Counted from the first letter of the stretch, positions 53,526-64,000 are shown. The stretch: 64,000 nucleotides of DNA from Albifimbria verrucaria (GCA_020081605.1 JAHREC010000055.1:62001-126000), one strand, 5' to 3'. Numbers and translations: made by a program. The notes: generated by a model from the letters alone, not told the origin.

Positions 53526-54583
53526 CTTCACCTTTGGGTTGAAGTAACACTGCAGCTCTTATTGCGTAGGCAGAGTTGTCCTCCGCGTGGCTATATACGT
53601 GGGCAAATTTGCATTTAAGGTGTATGTAGTTTTGTTACTGAACAGTCTGGCTCTATCGAAAGTGGCTATTGCGAAACTAGGTGACTACTGAACGCAGCAA
53701 GCTTTCATTGAACTCTTGTAAGATTCATGTTAATTCATGGATTGTATACTGTAAGTGGCTAAATATAGATGGGGTTTTTCTTATTTTTCATTGTAAACAT
53801 ACACCTATATGTCTTCATCAATTTTCAGTATGCTTTTAGGTCCATTCTACAGTGGTAGTCCTGCTATATAAGAAACTGATCTCCCTATCTTATGCAAATA
53901 TCAACGACACTAAACTCATGTTTAAAATGAAAACCACACTGGCAACTCTTACTTGCATCCCTCATAGGGCGATTCGCAATTCAGTATTGTGGTGCAGCAA
54001 AGCATGGCAAGCTGTGGTTCGATCTTTGTCAAAATCAGATCGTCAAGAGGGGTTGAAAGCCTCAGGTCAAGATTCATATATACCCAAACGCGTGAACCAA
54101 AATTGGTCATCTTGGGAGGTACCCTCGCAGCCAATGATACCAAGAATCAATGAAGTGGCATGGGGGCAGGTCGGTCACCAGGAAAGCGGAATAGTAGCAG
54201 AGCCGATGGTTGCAGACATACAAAAATAATATATATCCGTATTCGATTTTCTCTCCTGATATCTTAGGGCAGTATTCATACCAGCTCTTAGCATTGTATG
54301 TTTTCGCCAGTTAGAAAACAGGATACCTACACTTTTTACATAAATACTACATATGTACGTAGCGAGATACTCTCCATATTGGATGGATTGAAACATGAAG
54401 TATTGTATATTTGATTATCCTTTCTATTCCTGCTCGAATGGTCTTTTTATGTTATCTCTTCTTAAGCACTATGATGGCTGCAATGTGCTCTCTCCCAGTG
54501 AAGAAGCCGAGATATTATAAAGTGCCCTAAGTCTCAGAGACGCACACTGGATCATCTGTTATTGAAATTGTTCATTCCCAAAG
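53526..54583. other. Intergenic, no convincing gene
   Basis: A frame at 53852-54229 (125 codons, plus strand) is uncertain and has no motif. Confidence 0.4.
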
Positions 54584-55348
54584 ATGGTCGTAAGGCGATT
54601 ACTCTTTCTAGTTCTTCCTGTTATCCTCACTGCGGGTTCTTTCGTCTCTATATTCGTCTCTACCTTGAGTGGTGTCACCCATCATAAACTCTCTTTGTTT
54701 CATCTCGACACAGAGAATGTCTCCATACGATCACTTGATTTGAAAAATCTAACACAGAACCCTTTCGATTTTGACGTAAGCGCCTGGGCCAACTCAAAGG
54801 AGAATATCACTGCGAAAGACCTCCACCTGGCCAAGGGCTACGACGTTAACATCTTCGGCTTTTGCTGGATCGAATTGGATGACGAATCCCGCCACTGCTC
54901 AGATAGCAAATTTGACTGGGCTTCGCATTATCTGGATCCCACACATTTCAAAGTACAGGGTTCAGGAGGCGAGTTAAAGCTTCCGCAGGAGTTAAGAGGC
55001 GCCCTCAAAGCCTTTGTTCATATCTCCGGATGGACACAGGCGTGTATGATTGTCGCCTTAATCGCCTCGGCGGTTGAGCTTTCCTTGGGTATCCTCTGCA
55101 ATTATTCCGCTAAGGTTCGTTGGTTTATGTGGCTCTTCGCATCTATCACCGTCCTCTTAGTTTCTGTCGCGGCCTCACTTGCAACGACCCAGGCGATTCT
55201 TGTAGTTGGGGCTGTGAAAGCGTCAAGCAAGTCGTACGGTGGCCACGCGGAGATAAACGCAAACTCGATGGTAGCGATCTGGAGCGGTGTCGCTCTGGCC
55301 GTTGGAGCAGCGATACTTTGGCCATTCTCGATCCTTTGTGACTCATAA
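54584..55348 (+). CDS. SUR7/PalI-family four-helix membrane protein
   Basis: 254 residues, ATG at 54584, intact and intronless. Helix 1 (LLFLVLPVILTAGSFVSIFV), extracytoplasmic loop with the family signature of a glycine/aromatic followed by cysteine (VNIFGFCWIELDD, then RHCSDS), and helices 2-4 at QACMIVALIASAVELSLGIL, FMWLFASITVLLVSVAASLA and SMVAIWSGVALAVGAAILWP. Sequons NVS, NLT and NIT are lumenal/extracellular. SUR7-like proteins organise eisosomal plasma-membrane domains and PalI proteins act in pH sensing; which applies is not decidable here. Confidence 0.8.
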   Translation: MVVRRLLFLVLPVILTAGSFVSIFVSTLSGVTHHKLSLFHLDTENVSIRSLDLKNLTQNPFDFDVSAWANSKENITAKDLHLAKGYDVNIFGFCWIELDDESRHCSDSKFDWASHYLDPTHFKVQGSGGELKLPQELRGALKAFVHISGWTQACMIVALIASAVELSLGILCNYSAKVRWFMWLFASITVLLVSVAASLATTQAILVVGAVKASSKSYGGHAEINANSMVAIWSGVALAVGAAILWPFSILCDS

Positions 55349-55721
55349 AGAACTGGCTGTTCTTAACAGAACAGAGCTGACCTCATTCTTTCTCCGAGTA
55401 GTGGGCTGTAAATCCAGAGTGTTGAGGAGCAAGAACACAAACACGCGAGTTCTTGATTAGAGTTACATGCATATATATCTAGGGAGATTTTAAATTTATT
55501 AGCTACCATTCGTATTGTTCCATCTTGAGTCATGTGTTTTGCGCACTCTTTAGACTGAGTGAAGGTCTACCTCAACACCATTGCGCCATCCGTACGGGGA
55601 GACTAGACTACACCGTGGTTTCTTCCAGTCTCAAGGTGCTTTCCAATGAGCGTGCTGTTTGCTGAACAGGATCCAATACCTTCTAATAGCCACTAGTTAT
55701 TGCCCTCGATGAGGCGGACTG
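55349..55721. other. Intergenic between convergent genes
   Basis: 3' regions of the SUR7-like gene and the P450; nothing else seen. Confidence 0.4.
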
Positions 55722-57582
55722 TCAGCTTGTTTTTGGTCTCAAGGTTAATGTTGGCTGAGCTATTTCCATTTCCGGATGAACAACTTCAATCCTGAATCTT
55801 CTGACAAGCTCCACTATCAATAGCTTTATTTCCATCATGGCCAGCTGCTTACCAGGGCAAACTCGTGGTCCATTATGAAATGTTTGAAAGGCGTATGCAT
55901 CGCCAGCGACTCCATCACGTTTCTTCCACCGGTCGGGGTCGAAATCTCGAGATGTTTCCCCAGATGCTCGGATGCAGATTGATGACAGCCGGTGATAGCT
56001 GGAGTACTGTGCCACGTGGAATGTGTATTCCTGCCACTTCCACATCTTCAGCAGCTTCTCGAGGTACAAATGCCACTGGAGACCCGTTATATTAGTCGGA
56101 TTTCACTTCTACAAGAGCAACATCTGTTGATTTCTTTTCTCACCGGCAGAGTAAAGACGAAGGACTTCTTGAACAAAGTTGTGAAGGTAAGGGAGCTTTT
56201 CAATGGTGCTATAAGACATAGGCTGGTCTGAGCCGTACGCGACGTTCTATTTCCTCGCGTAGTCGCTGTTGTTCTTCCGGCCTACGTGATAGCTCATGAA
56301 CGGCCCATAAGATTGAACAGGCGGTTGTATCGTGCCCTTCAGGATCAAATGCATGATGAGTATTTTGCAACAGGTGCAATGACACGTATGCCATGAAACA
56401 ATCAACGTACCTAGCATCAACATGTTCAGAAGCTATGTAAAAAGTCAGCGCATAACCTGAGTGGCCCTCATAAGATACGAAAGACATACGTATTCCACAA
56501 TATCGTTCTCCGCCACGATGAATCATTGTGTTGAAGTAGATGATAGAGGACATCTGGGTACTGGTTCACATTCACCTTGTCCATCGATTCGTCAATGGAT
56601 GGACTTAGCATCCTTGCCTTCCTTTGCCTGATAAGGTCACGGATTTTAGATCGTGCATTTTCTGAATGCAGCTGGAAATCTCGAACTTCCCGTATGGGAT
56701 CAACTTCCGTATTGGAAAAACCATGTTAACATATTGGACAAGGCAGTTCAACTTGGATGGCTGCATCATATAGGAGAGAGACTCGAACAAAGAGCACTCC
56801 TCAGAGCCCAACGAGTTGAAATCAATGTCAAATATCTTTTTCCCGATGACGTCGAGTACCATCTTCCAGATGTCTGTCTCGACTGATGAGCAGCGTTGCC
56901 ACTAGTCAGCCGATTTCAAGAACAAATCAATCAGGAGCCCAACAATACCTTCAACCTCGTCATTGGCGTTTCTCCGCACGCTCAGTACAGAGGCCAATTG
57001 TTCGGCTTTGGCCTGGACCATGAAGAAGTCGGCTTTGAGCTGGGAGTTGGAGAACGAGCCTGCACACTGTTTAGGCAATCCGCAACTCAATTACGAGGTG
57101 CATGTTTCTAACTTACGAACCAAGCTTGCTCGCCGAGATTTATGAAGGTGACCCTCTGCGAACGGAAGTCCATCACCGATGAAGTCTCGTGCAAACAGCC
57201 GTGCCACGGCAGGTTTGATGAAGCTAGAGCTCTTCCTTGTGAGAACATCTTTGTAGGCCTCAACGTCGTTCACGAGGAGGCTTTCCGTGTTCCCGAAGCC
57301 GATGTATCGTATCAAGGGACTGTCTGGCCATGTGCGAGACCATCGACAGAACAGATCCGGGGCCCATGGGATGTTCATGAAGTTGAGGCTCTGTCCAAAC
57401 AAGAAAACACCATCCTATGGATCTGTCAGCAAAATGATGGCTGATGGTGCAGTCATGAATCAACTTACCCTTGGTCCAGGTAGGTTCTTCAGCTTTGCTC
57501 TACAGCCTGCCAAGAGTACCAGGACCCATCTCAAGGTGGCCATTGCCACAACGATGATGGCTGCGATCCCGAACAGCAACAT
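55722..57582 (-). CDS. Cytochrome P450 monooxygenase
   Basis: ATG at 57582 with a membrane anchor (LLFGIAAIIVVAMATLRWVL) and proline hinge KNLPGPR, then intron 1 (~57415-57468, GTAAGT...CATAG). P450 landmarks: helix C-type DGLPFAEGHLHKSRR, helix I EGHDTTACSILWAVHELSRR, K-helix QEVLRLY (E-x-x-R), and the haem loop FHNGPRVCPGKQLAMMEI. Several frame changes and introns lie between 57100 and 55900; the segment VAGIHIPRGTVLQLSPAVIN sits in a different frame from FDPDRWKKRD. About 500 residues. The closest general type by motif is the clan containing CYP4/CYP52-like enzymes (fatty-acid/alkane hydroxylases), stated with low confidence. Next to the SDR in the same orientation. Confidence 0.85.
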
Positions 57583-58199
57583 CTCTTGCTCGTGACACGT
57601 AAATCAGTCAACTTGACTAAGAAAACTGTTTCACAGCGGTTATTCTTAGCAACGATGAGGCACGAGCCGATACGACCATCTTGTCAGCTTTGTACTAAAT
57701 CTGACTACGATTGGGTAGTTGGGGCTTCATTACACTGAACGCCACAACATGCCGCCAGTTGTATAACACATATAACGGAATTGTTGTCGTATGGGGCTCA
57801 TTGTTACGACCAGTGGGTCTGCAGACCCAAACGGCTCCAAGTCGGTCGCTCGAAATTAGTGGCCCTGAATGTGCGTCTTTCGTCACATATATCCCGCGCA
57901 AGTTATCCACAGCATAAAATAACGCTCAAACCATTTTTTAGCCTGAAGATCGATAATCACAGGTGACACTGCACGGACATACTGTTATACGCATGAACCA
58001 CATCCTCTGAGATTTGGCGCCAATTTGCCGGGTGGGCACAGTGTGAACCTCATACTACACATGTATGTAGGAAAACACTTTTGTTCAAATACTGTAATAA
58101 TCTCAATTTTCATTCCACTATGTTCAGCTTCTTCCACTCAACGCATTACCGTTAATCAGAAACGGCTTCTTTTCTACGTTTTTGCTATGAACGAGGCAG
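57583..58199. other. Intergenic between P450 and SDR, no gene seen
   Basis: Probable promoter of the P450 and terminator of the SDR. No supported ORF. Confidence 0.4.
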
Positions 58200-59357
58200 T
58201 TAGGTCCCGAATAATCTGTTGCGCCCAGAGGGCCATGCCCCAAAACCAGACATGAATCCCATATGACTTGGTATGACAAGCTGGCCACTCTTGTTGCTCT
58301 TTACGATTTCTAAAACCTTTTGGGCTACATCATCGGGCGTAAGCATGTCGCCACCTAAATGATCGGCGAGGTTAGCAATATGGCCCAGTAGAGGTGTCCG
58401 AACAAAATACGGATGCACAATCGTAGTCCGTACATCTGGTGCTCCGTAAAAATGCTTGAGCTCGGACGTTAAAGCTTCGTGGAAGGCAAGGGCTCCTGCC
58501 TTGGCAGCCGAGTAACTTGCGGCCGTTGGGAGGCCGATGAAGGAGGCGACGCTGGCCATGGTGACAACATGACCCTTGTTCTGTTCAACCATATAGGGTA
58601 GGAACTGTTTGGTCGTGTGCCACAAGGCGAGGCAATTTACCTCAAAAAGCCTCCGCAGCATGTCGTCCGAAGTCTCCAAGATGGTGGCTTGTTGGCCGAT
58701 GCCAGCATTATTAACGAGTATGTGTGGGTTCCCAAGGTCGGAGCGGATGGTGTCCGCAACTTTCGCAACAGACTCTGGCTCAGAAACGTCGCAGTGGTAG
58801 AAATGCACCTGAGATCCTTTTTCGAATGCTTCTGGCGGCATAGTTTGAATATCGAGGACGGCCACTTGCATACCAAGCCTAGCCATCCTTTCCACGAGCT
58901 TCTTTCCGATGCCGCTGGAACCACCTGTTACGACGGCGACTTGACCATACAAATTGTCGCCTACAGTTCTGGATGCTAACCATCCATTGCGTATGATTGG
59001 GGAAGGCGAAATGAATCACACACTGCAGTATTCAGCATGCCATTGAGCCTATCGATTGTGAAAAGAGCCAAGTAAAAGTAAATGATTTTTTTGAGCAGGC
59101 AGGGCTCGTTCCCGTATGACGCCCTGAGCCACCCGATGGTTGACAAAGAGGTGACTCCATCAGGCAGCTTATGGGCGTATGCAGAAAAAAGAGAAGAAAG
59201 CCAGCCACCAAGGGCGATTTGAGGACCTTTGCCAAAGACGATATGACTCCCAAGTAGGGTGTGAATGATAGAGCAAACATGCCGATAAGGACAATGGGAT
59301 TTTCTCAGTGGTGTAACTAAGTTTTCGATGGACAGACTGCCAAAACTCGGCCAGCAC
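58200..59357 (-). CDS. Membrane-anchored short-chain dehydrogenase/reductase
   Basis: C-terminal 250 codons are intact and show the classical SDR motifs: VVTGGSSGIGKK (cofactor), HILVNNAGIG, and YSAAKAG with the catalytic Tyr and Lys; the ISV-like step reads VVTMASVAS with the catalytic Ser. Two one-base additions (~58981 and ~59305) and possibly an intron connect it to an N-terminal hydrophobic region (IGMFALSFTPYLGVISS, SPLVAGFLLFFLHTPISC) and LALFTIDRLNGMLNTAV, as in retinol-dehydrogenase-like fungal SDRs. NAD(P)-dependent alcohol/ketone oxidoreduction, likely on lipid or isoprenoid substrates at a membrane. The exact first ATG is not fixed. Confidence 0.8.
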
Positions 59358-59797
59358 CTCTGAGGTATGTCAGGCGCCTGGTCTTTTCCTGTGCAGGAGG
59401 AATGAATTATAGGTGATAATTAAGCCATGAAATACATATTGACGCGCTAGGTGAACTACATGATTTTTTGCCAGGACTTAAGTTAATTGGCAGAATGATT
59501 CGGTCAATTCATACTTCTGAGGCCGTAGGCTAATTACGTTCGCCGGCCCACCCGCCCACCATGGCTTAAATGTGGTGGGATTTGCGAAGACATTTCATTC
59601 AATCTTAATGTGTAGAGTATGTAGAGTAGCTGTGGTTAGCAGGAGAAAATGTTGAACTTTTGCTGTATATATTATTAATCTGATTGCTTTCCTGCCTACT
59701 GTATCTAGGTTTGCAATACTCGTTTCTATCTATTCGAGCAACTCCCTGGTTTATTGTATACAACACTCATCCTATCACACAGCTTCGCGCTTCCGAT

Positions 59798-59833
<36 letters not shown>

Positions 59834-59848
59834 CTTGTTTTCCATTGG
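59358..59848. other. Intergenic with 29-nt T homopolymer
   Basis: T run at 59800-59828 just 3' of the cyclin gene (A tract on its sense strand, about 20 nt past the stop). Could be a template for 3'-end formation or a retro-insertion scar. No ORF. Confidence 0.5.
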
Positions 59849-61119
59849 CTATGGTTTATTTCTTACCACAGATCCCACCGGACCTGGGAACAGACTACTC
59901 TGTGGTAATGCATATGGGCAAGGCTGATCTTGATGCTTGGTATATCGACGATCTTTACAATGGCTTGTGGCCATGTTGATGCCATGAGACATTGTAGCGG
60001 TGGAAAATTGTGACCGTAAAGATTGTAAATATTTTGGTGTAAAACATGGGATGGCTACAGCGCCAGGTGTGACGGGAGGCGTAATGCAACCTTGAAACCC
60101 CGCTACATTTGGTGTCTGAAGCGGGACATAAGTATTAAAGTCGTTCCAGACAGCCGCGCTTGCCGCATAGCATGCTTGGCGAAAGGTGAAATCGGTTACT
60201 TGCCGAGACGCACTAGAGAAGCGGCGAGTGGAGTATTTGCAGGCCAATGTCGGTGATGGCTGGTTAATGTGTTGCCTTAGCATGGACATGGTTACGTTGT
60301 CCGCAAGATTCCACTCGTCAGCGCTCCCATTCGGTCGACCGAGGATCACTCGAGCTAGCGCCATGGAGGATTTTGCCAATACCGAAGGCTTGCTCGAAAG
60401 GAGTTCTTGGTGGTAAAGAGCCATCTCGCAAATGTACAAAGCAACATGCTCTACTTCTTGGCTGTCGCCGTTTCCCATTCTGATAAGCCTGATAAAGAAA
60501 TCGACAGTAGGGTGACCAATGGTCCACTCAAGCGTGCTGAGCACGTGGCTCTCCATGAGGGCGAACAGTGTAACGTCGTACAGGCCGTCACAGATACGGT
60601 AAAGCTCGTGCACGCGAGGCACCCGGCTCTTCCGGTCAGAGTATTTGGCCGCGATAAGCAATGCAGCGCATCCGATGAGCTGGTAATGCTTCCTTTGAAC
60701 AATTCGATGAGAGCAGTATCTGTCTAGTAGATTGATTGTGAGGAAGAATGTGTCAGGGCCAAGGCCAAACTCTGCATGAGCTTGAACGATGAAGTCGAGG
60801 AGATGGGGTCTCATGAACCATTGGATCTCGGGTTGTAAGTTGATAAGAGCAGCATTCGGAACAGTCGCATCCTGTCAAAACATCAGTTCATGACCGGGTA
60901 GTGTCTTGGTGGTATAGTAGTAAATACCTCCATGTGCTGTATGTGCACCATGATATCTGATAGATACTCCTGTCCTGTGAGCCGTGCCAGCTCATCCGCG
61001 ATGATTTCTTGCCTGTATGCCGCGATCAATTTGGCGGCATAGGAAGGATCGAGTCCTTGGAGCAAATCATGGTTTGGTCGGATGAAGGTAGGGTCGGCAT
61101 CGTAGAAGCAGAAAGCCAT
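59849..61119 (-). CDS. Cyclin (G1/Cln-type)
   Basis: Two exons, 60928-61119 and 59849-60871, with intron 60872-60927 (GTATTT...GACAG, 56 nt): 404 residues, no frame break. The cyclin box spans about residues 75-210: MRPHLLDFIVQAHAEFGLGP, TINLLDRYCSHRIVQRKHYQ, LIGCAALLIAAKYSDRKSR and ESHVLSTLEWTIGHPTVDFF. The MRPHLLDF start of the box and short N-terminus resemble fungal G1 cyclins (Cln/Puc1 type). It would activate a CDK at G1/S. The C-terminal ~110 residues are Ser/Thr/Pro-rich and probably regulatory (phosphodegron-type). The clean gene suggests a core function. Confidence 0.85.
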
Positions 61120-61876
61120 TATAGGTACTCAGCCCCTGTGTAGGCCCATCACGGGCGATAGCGAATTCGAAGCCATATATATCATTGCTTGGAATGCAAC
61201 TCATAAGTGCATCGAAACCCAAAGAAGATCATTGGCGAAAAGGGGCTATGAGTGGAAGATATTCCTGGCATGTTCACGATCACTACATAATGGTTCACAT
61301 CATGCGACTATGGATATTTCTCCATTCATTTAACACAGTACATACTGTACCACACAGCACTGCCAACGAAGGTACTATCAGCTGAACAGGCCCACTGCCA
61401 GCCACCTCCTCTTTACGCTAGACCGAACCACCCACCTTATGAACTGTGGGGAGTCCTTCTGTTAAATCACGTACAGGCGAGCCTGGCTTCAGCAAGAAGG
61501 ACAAGTGATACGCTGGATCGATATAGCCTGCAGAAATCCCTGCTAGCCAAATATCGTCAATTGGAACCTTTGCATTCTACCATGTACGTGGAAAGTTCCC
61601 ACACACCCACTGATTAGGGTCTGCTCTTATAAAGGGATATTCGTCACAACTGACATGGATTGGAAGGAGCTTGACTATATATATACCGATATAACACGCC
61701 TCTCTCCGACATGGTTTCTTGAGAGATTTCTAAAAGTGGCCTTTTTCAAGACTATCTACCGTTTTAACAGATTCTAGGAAGCGAGTGACAATTTTAAGAT
61801 ATAAATGCTTGCTTGTACATGCAAATGTTATTGAGGTAGGTAGTCTGCAATTACAAGATATCAAAATACCTACGTT
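61120..61876. other. Intergenic between divergent genes
   Basis: Promoter region of the cyclin and of the orphan gene at 61877. No ORF of note. Confidence 0.4.
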
Positions 61877-62719
61877 ATGGCTTCATCTATTCCACCAGGC
61901 TATGAGATTGTAGAGAAGACAGGTCCGAAAATTTATTTCAGTCTCACCCAAATAGCCAGGCATATCTTCAATGAAAACACCAATTCCCTGAGAGAGAAGG
62001 TGTCATGCGACTCTATTTTGAATGAGGTTTGGGAAGGACTGCAACCTAATGCGAAAACACATCGCAAAATACATACTGCAAATATCCTACTCCTTTTACA
62101 GATACTTCCATGGAAAATCAATAATACAATTTTCGATCGGCTGGAGAAAAGTCTTTACAAGAGAAACATAGACACAGATGACGCAGAAAATGATATCATG
62201 CGACATTCAGCAGATATACCAGATTGGTACTTGGACATCAAGACATTCTTCAGCAAAGACGAAGACCAAAAGAAAGACTTGCTAGAAAAAAGTAAGATTT
62301 GTAAGAGAATGACCTATAAAGAATGGAGTGACTATGTCGCTTCTGGCTATGTGGCGAATCTAGTTCGAGCCTGGGTATTTCTTACAGCACCAAAAGATTG
62401 GTTCGCGAAATATATCAAAGTCAAGGCGGAAAACGATACAATATACCAGCATATACAACCAATTATGTGTTTGAAGAATGAGCCCTGCACTCATGGAGCT
62501 GTGGATTATAGTATTGTTAGTGATAAACTTAAAATGATTAGCGTTATGGAACAAGCGGTAGACTGCGTCACTGTAGGTTGGGCACATGGTGTACATGACT
62601 CATATGAACAATTAGGCCAGTGTGGAAACTGGACAGTTTTTCTCCGAAAGACTGAAGAGGACTGCAGTATGAGGTTCTGGAACAAAGGTTCATATAAGAC
62701 GGTTGATATAGACATTTGA
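61877..62719 (+). CDS. Orphan protein (280 aa)
   Basis: Intact intronless ORF, ATG at 61877 (MASSIPPGYEIVEKTGPKIY). Mixed alpha/beta with helical segments (IARHIFNENTNSLREKVSCD, YKEWSDYVASGYVANLVRAW) and a C-terminal beta-rich Trp-containing part (GQCGNWTVFLRKTEEDCSMR). No signal peptide, no membrane helix. No known family. Flanked 3' by the dispersed repeat, a frequent setting for accessory genes. Confidence 0.6.
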   Translation: MASSIPPGYEIVEKTGPKIYFSLTQIARHIFNENTNSLREKVSCDSILNEVWEGLQPNAKTHRKIHTANILLLLQILPWKINNTIFDRLEKSLYKRNIDTDDAENDIMRHSADIPDWYLDIKTFFSKDEDQKKDLLEKSKICKRMTYKEWSDYVASGYVANLVRAWVFLTAPKDWFAKYIKVKAENDTIYQHIQPIMCLKNEPCTHGAVDYSIVSDKLKMISVMEQAVDCVTVGWAHGVHDSYEQLGQCGNWTVFLRKTEEDCSMRFWNKGSYKTVDIDI

Positions 62720-62799
62720 TAGGCTAGAGGCGAATGATGGGAGTTAGAGATTAAGTCGACTGGTGGTTGCTATGAGTCGTTTGATTCTAGCTACCCTAG

Positions 62800-62922
62800 A
62801 TTAGTTTGAATTTACCTCTGTTGCCCTTCACAAAAGTATGAAGACCGCTGTCTGCCCGACCTTGTAGAAAGGGACAAGCAAGCGTCTTTCATCTTTTAAA
62901 AAGTATAATTAATTGATTATAT
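62800..62922 (+). repeat. Dispersed repeat block, second copy of 15032-15140
   Basis: Loose similarity to 15032-15140 (TACCCTAGA; GCAAGCGTCTTTCATC) directly abutting the 162-bp repeat, so the two blocks belong to one element here. Confidence 0.45.
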
Positions 62923-63084
62923 ACAGTTTGGTTCACAACCAGATTCCTCTTTTTGCAACTATGAACCTGCAAATGAGGTCCACTTGTCCACTTTCAACTT
63001 AATCTAACCAATCATTTCGCATGGTTGCGCCCTAAGAAAAGAACAAAGAGTGTTCACAGCGGAAGGTGGTTTTGAACATAACTG
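62923..63084 (-). repeat. 162-bp dispersed repeat, copy 2 (inverted)
   Basis: Reverse complement of 7829-7990 with about six substitutions and no gaps over the compared region. Confidence 0.85.
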
Positions 63085-63722
63085 TACCTTAGGAAGCACA
63101 GTAAGTTTAAGGATAAGAAGTCTTTACACTTTCAGATGTAACACACTATATACATGAAACATATAGGGTTTAATAAAGTACCCAAAAAGCGTGTTATTCT
63201 GTAGCGGTATCTATATCCGTAGTTCAAGCATATATTACTGTTCAAGTGTATATCCTATACACCCGACACATGCTGCTATATTTCTGTATATATGGCGTAG
63301 AATCCCTCGCAAGGCAATGCCTTTCGTTGAACTTAATTCTTTCGCCGACTGAAATCTTGCCTAGCAAGGCCCGTAGTCTATGGAGCCTTGCCTCTTCCTG
63401 ACTAGCCAAGTCGCTTCGGAAATCCTTTCCAAGTCTATCGTCGAGAATATTTAGATTCTGCAGGTATAAATGCTATTTTTGGCTTCGAAATGTACCGGAC
63501 ATGCAAATTTGACACTTTTACAAGCTAATCTTCGCTCCTGATGAAAGAAGTTAGGTATCGTGGCTAAAACTAGTTAGATCCGTCTGGTGGGTGGCTAATA
63601 GTAGTGCTCTATATACGGATGCTATTTTAGCTATATAAGTATAACTGTTTGCTATGGGCTATAATCTATAGCATAGAGTTTTATTGAAAGTGCTACATTA
63701 CATTACTTCATATATCAGCACA
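63085..63722. other. Intergenic, no gene seen
   Basis: AT-rich; leads into the partial gene at 63723. Confidence 0.4.
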
Positions 63723-64000
63723 ATGGGTAAAAGCCTATGGAACTTTGCTATCAGCATTCTGTCCAGTGCTTATCCGACTATTAAAACAGATTATGAGAAT
63801 TCAAAGAATCGAAGCAAAGAAGCGATCTTGGATTCTATAATAAAATATCGATATGACACTGTTGAACAGATTCGCGATATATTTAGACATCGATCTCAAG
63901 AAAACGACCTAAATAATACCGTGCATCAAAACGCCAATATGTCTCATCCAGAATCCGATAAGCCCTACCTGGAGAATAAGGATATATCATGCGCAGCCCT
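63723..64000 (+). CDS. Partial hypothetical gene, runs off the right edge
   Basis: ATG at 63723 (MGKSLWNFAISILSSAYPTI) and open for 92 codons to the end of the window. Helical, charged (KNRSKEAILDSIIKYRYDTV). The N-terminal region is amphipathic rather than a clear signal peptide. Too short to identify. Confidence 0.5.
   Translation, partial: MGKSLWNFAISILSSAYPTIKTDYENSKNRSKEAILDSIIKYRYDTVEQIRDIFRHRSQENDLNNTVHQNANMSHPESDKPYLENKDISCAA

Noticed and set aside
4146..59357. Repeat-induced point mutation as the cause of broken frames
   Set aside because: The breaks are single-base indels, not C-to-T changes, and occur in single-copy genes.
7829..63084. The whole interval as a single giant transposon with 162-bp terminal repeats
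   Set aside because: No transposase or tyrosine recombinase is found at either end, no target duplication is seen, and core-type genes (cyclin, CAX) lie inside; kept only as a weak alternative.
1..64000. CRISPR arrays, rRNA genes, bacterial-type operons or a polyketide/peptide synthase
   Set aside because: None seen; repeats are not regularly spaced, genes have fungal introns, and no backbone synthase motifs were found.

Overview
The window is from a filamentous ascomycete nuclear genome. The evidence is short introns (about 40-110 nt) with GTAAGT/GTATGT/GTGAGT donors and CTGAC-like branch sites, and families typical of such fungi: a fungal-rhodopsin membrane protein, a SUR7/PalI-type protein, a RING-plus-patatin-like protein, a CAX calcium exchanger, a thaumatin-like protein and cytochrome P450. 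Low gene density, many orphan ORFs, relics, repeats and a recent DNA transposon suggest an accessory or subtelomeric region. The species cannot be named from what I can see.

Layout. 1-3.2 kb: a TAAA microsatellite interrupted by a complete Tc1/mariner element with perfect 28-bp inverted repeats, a DD34E transposase and a second intact 392-codon gene. 4-9.3 kb: small orphan genes, one copy of a 162-bp inverted repeat and a short MADS-box gene. 9.7-12.3 kb: a patatin-like protein whose catalytic motif is degenerate. 12.7-13.6 kb: thaumatin-like gene. 15.6-21.9 kb: a very long coiled-coil protein locus followed by two overlapping ORFs that share a duplicated module. 22-30.5 kb: a partly duplicated block with divergent coiled-coil / orphan pairs, an Ulp1-like (C48) cysteine protease, and two divergently transcribed membrane proteins. 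30.7-40.7 kb: flavin monooxygenase, small ORFs, a secreted protein, fungal rhodopsin, a transposon relic and an MFS transporter. 42.5-50 kb: RRM protein, orphans, a secreted protein, a relic with SGDI repeats, a stand-alone Cdc25/rhodanese-like protein, a BAH-domain protein and a CAX exchanger. 53-61 kb: small acidic protein, SUR7-like protein, P450, membrane-anchored SDR and a cyclin. 61.9-64 kb: orphan gene, the second copy of the inverted repeat and a gene running off the end.

A property that cuts across the window is that most longer genes are broken by single-base frame changes. At more than twenty junctions the reading frame is restored by one extra base, usually in a short homopolymer, while a few genes (transposase, its neighbour, cyclin, SUR7-like, the 280-residue orphan) are intact. 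This pattern fits deletion-type consensus errors of a long-read assembly better than decay, so I annotate most of these loci as genes and name the breaks. Oxidative enzymes (FMO, P450, SDR) and the MFS pump could be parts of specialised metabolism, but no backbone synthase is present and they are scattered, so no cluster is claimed.
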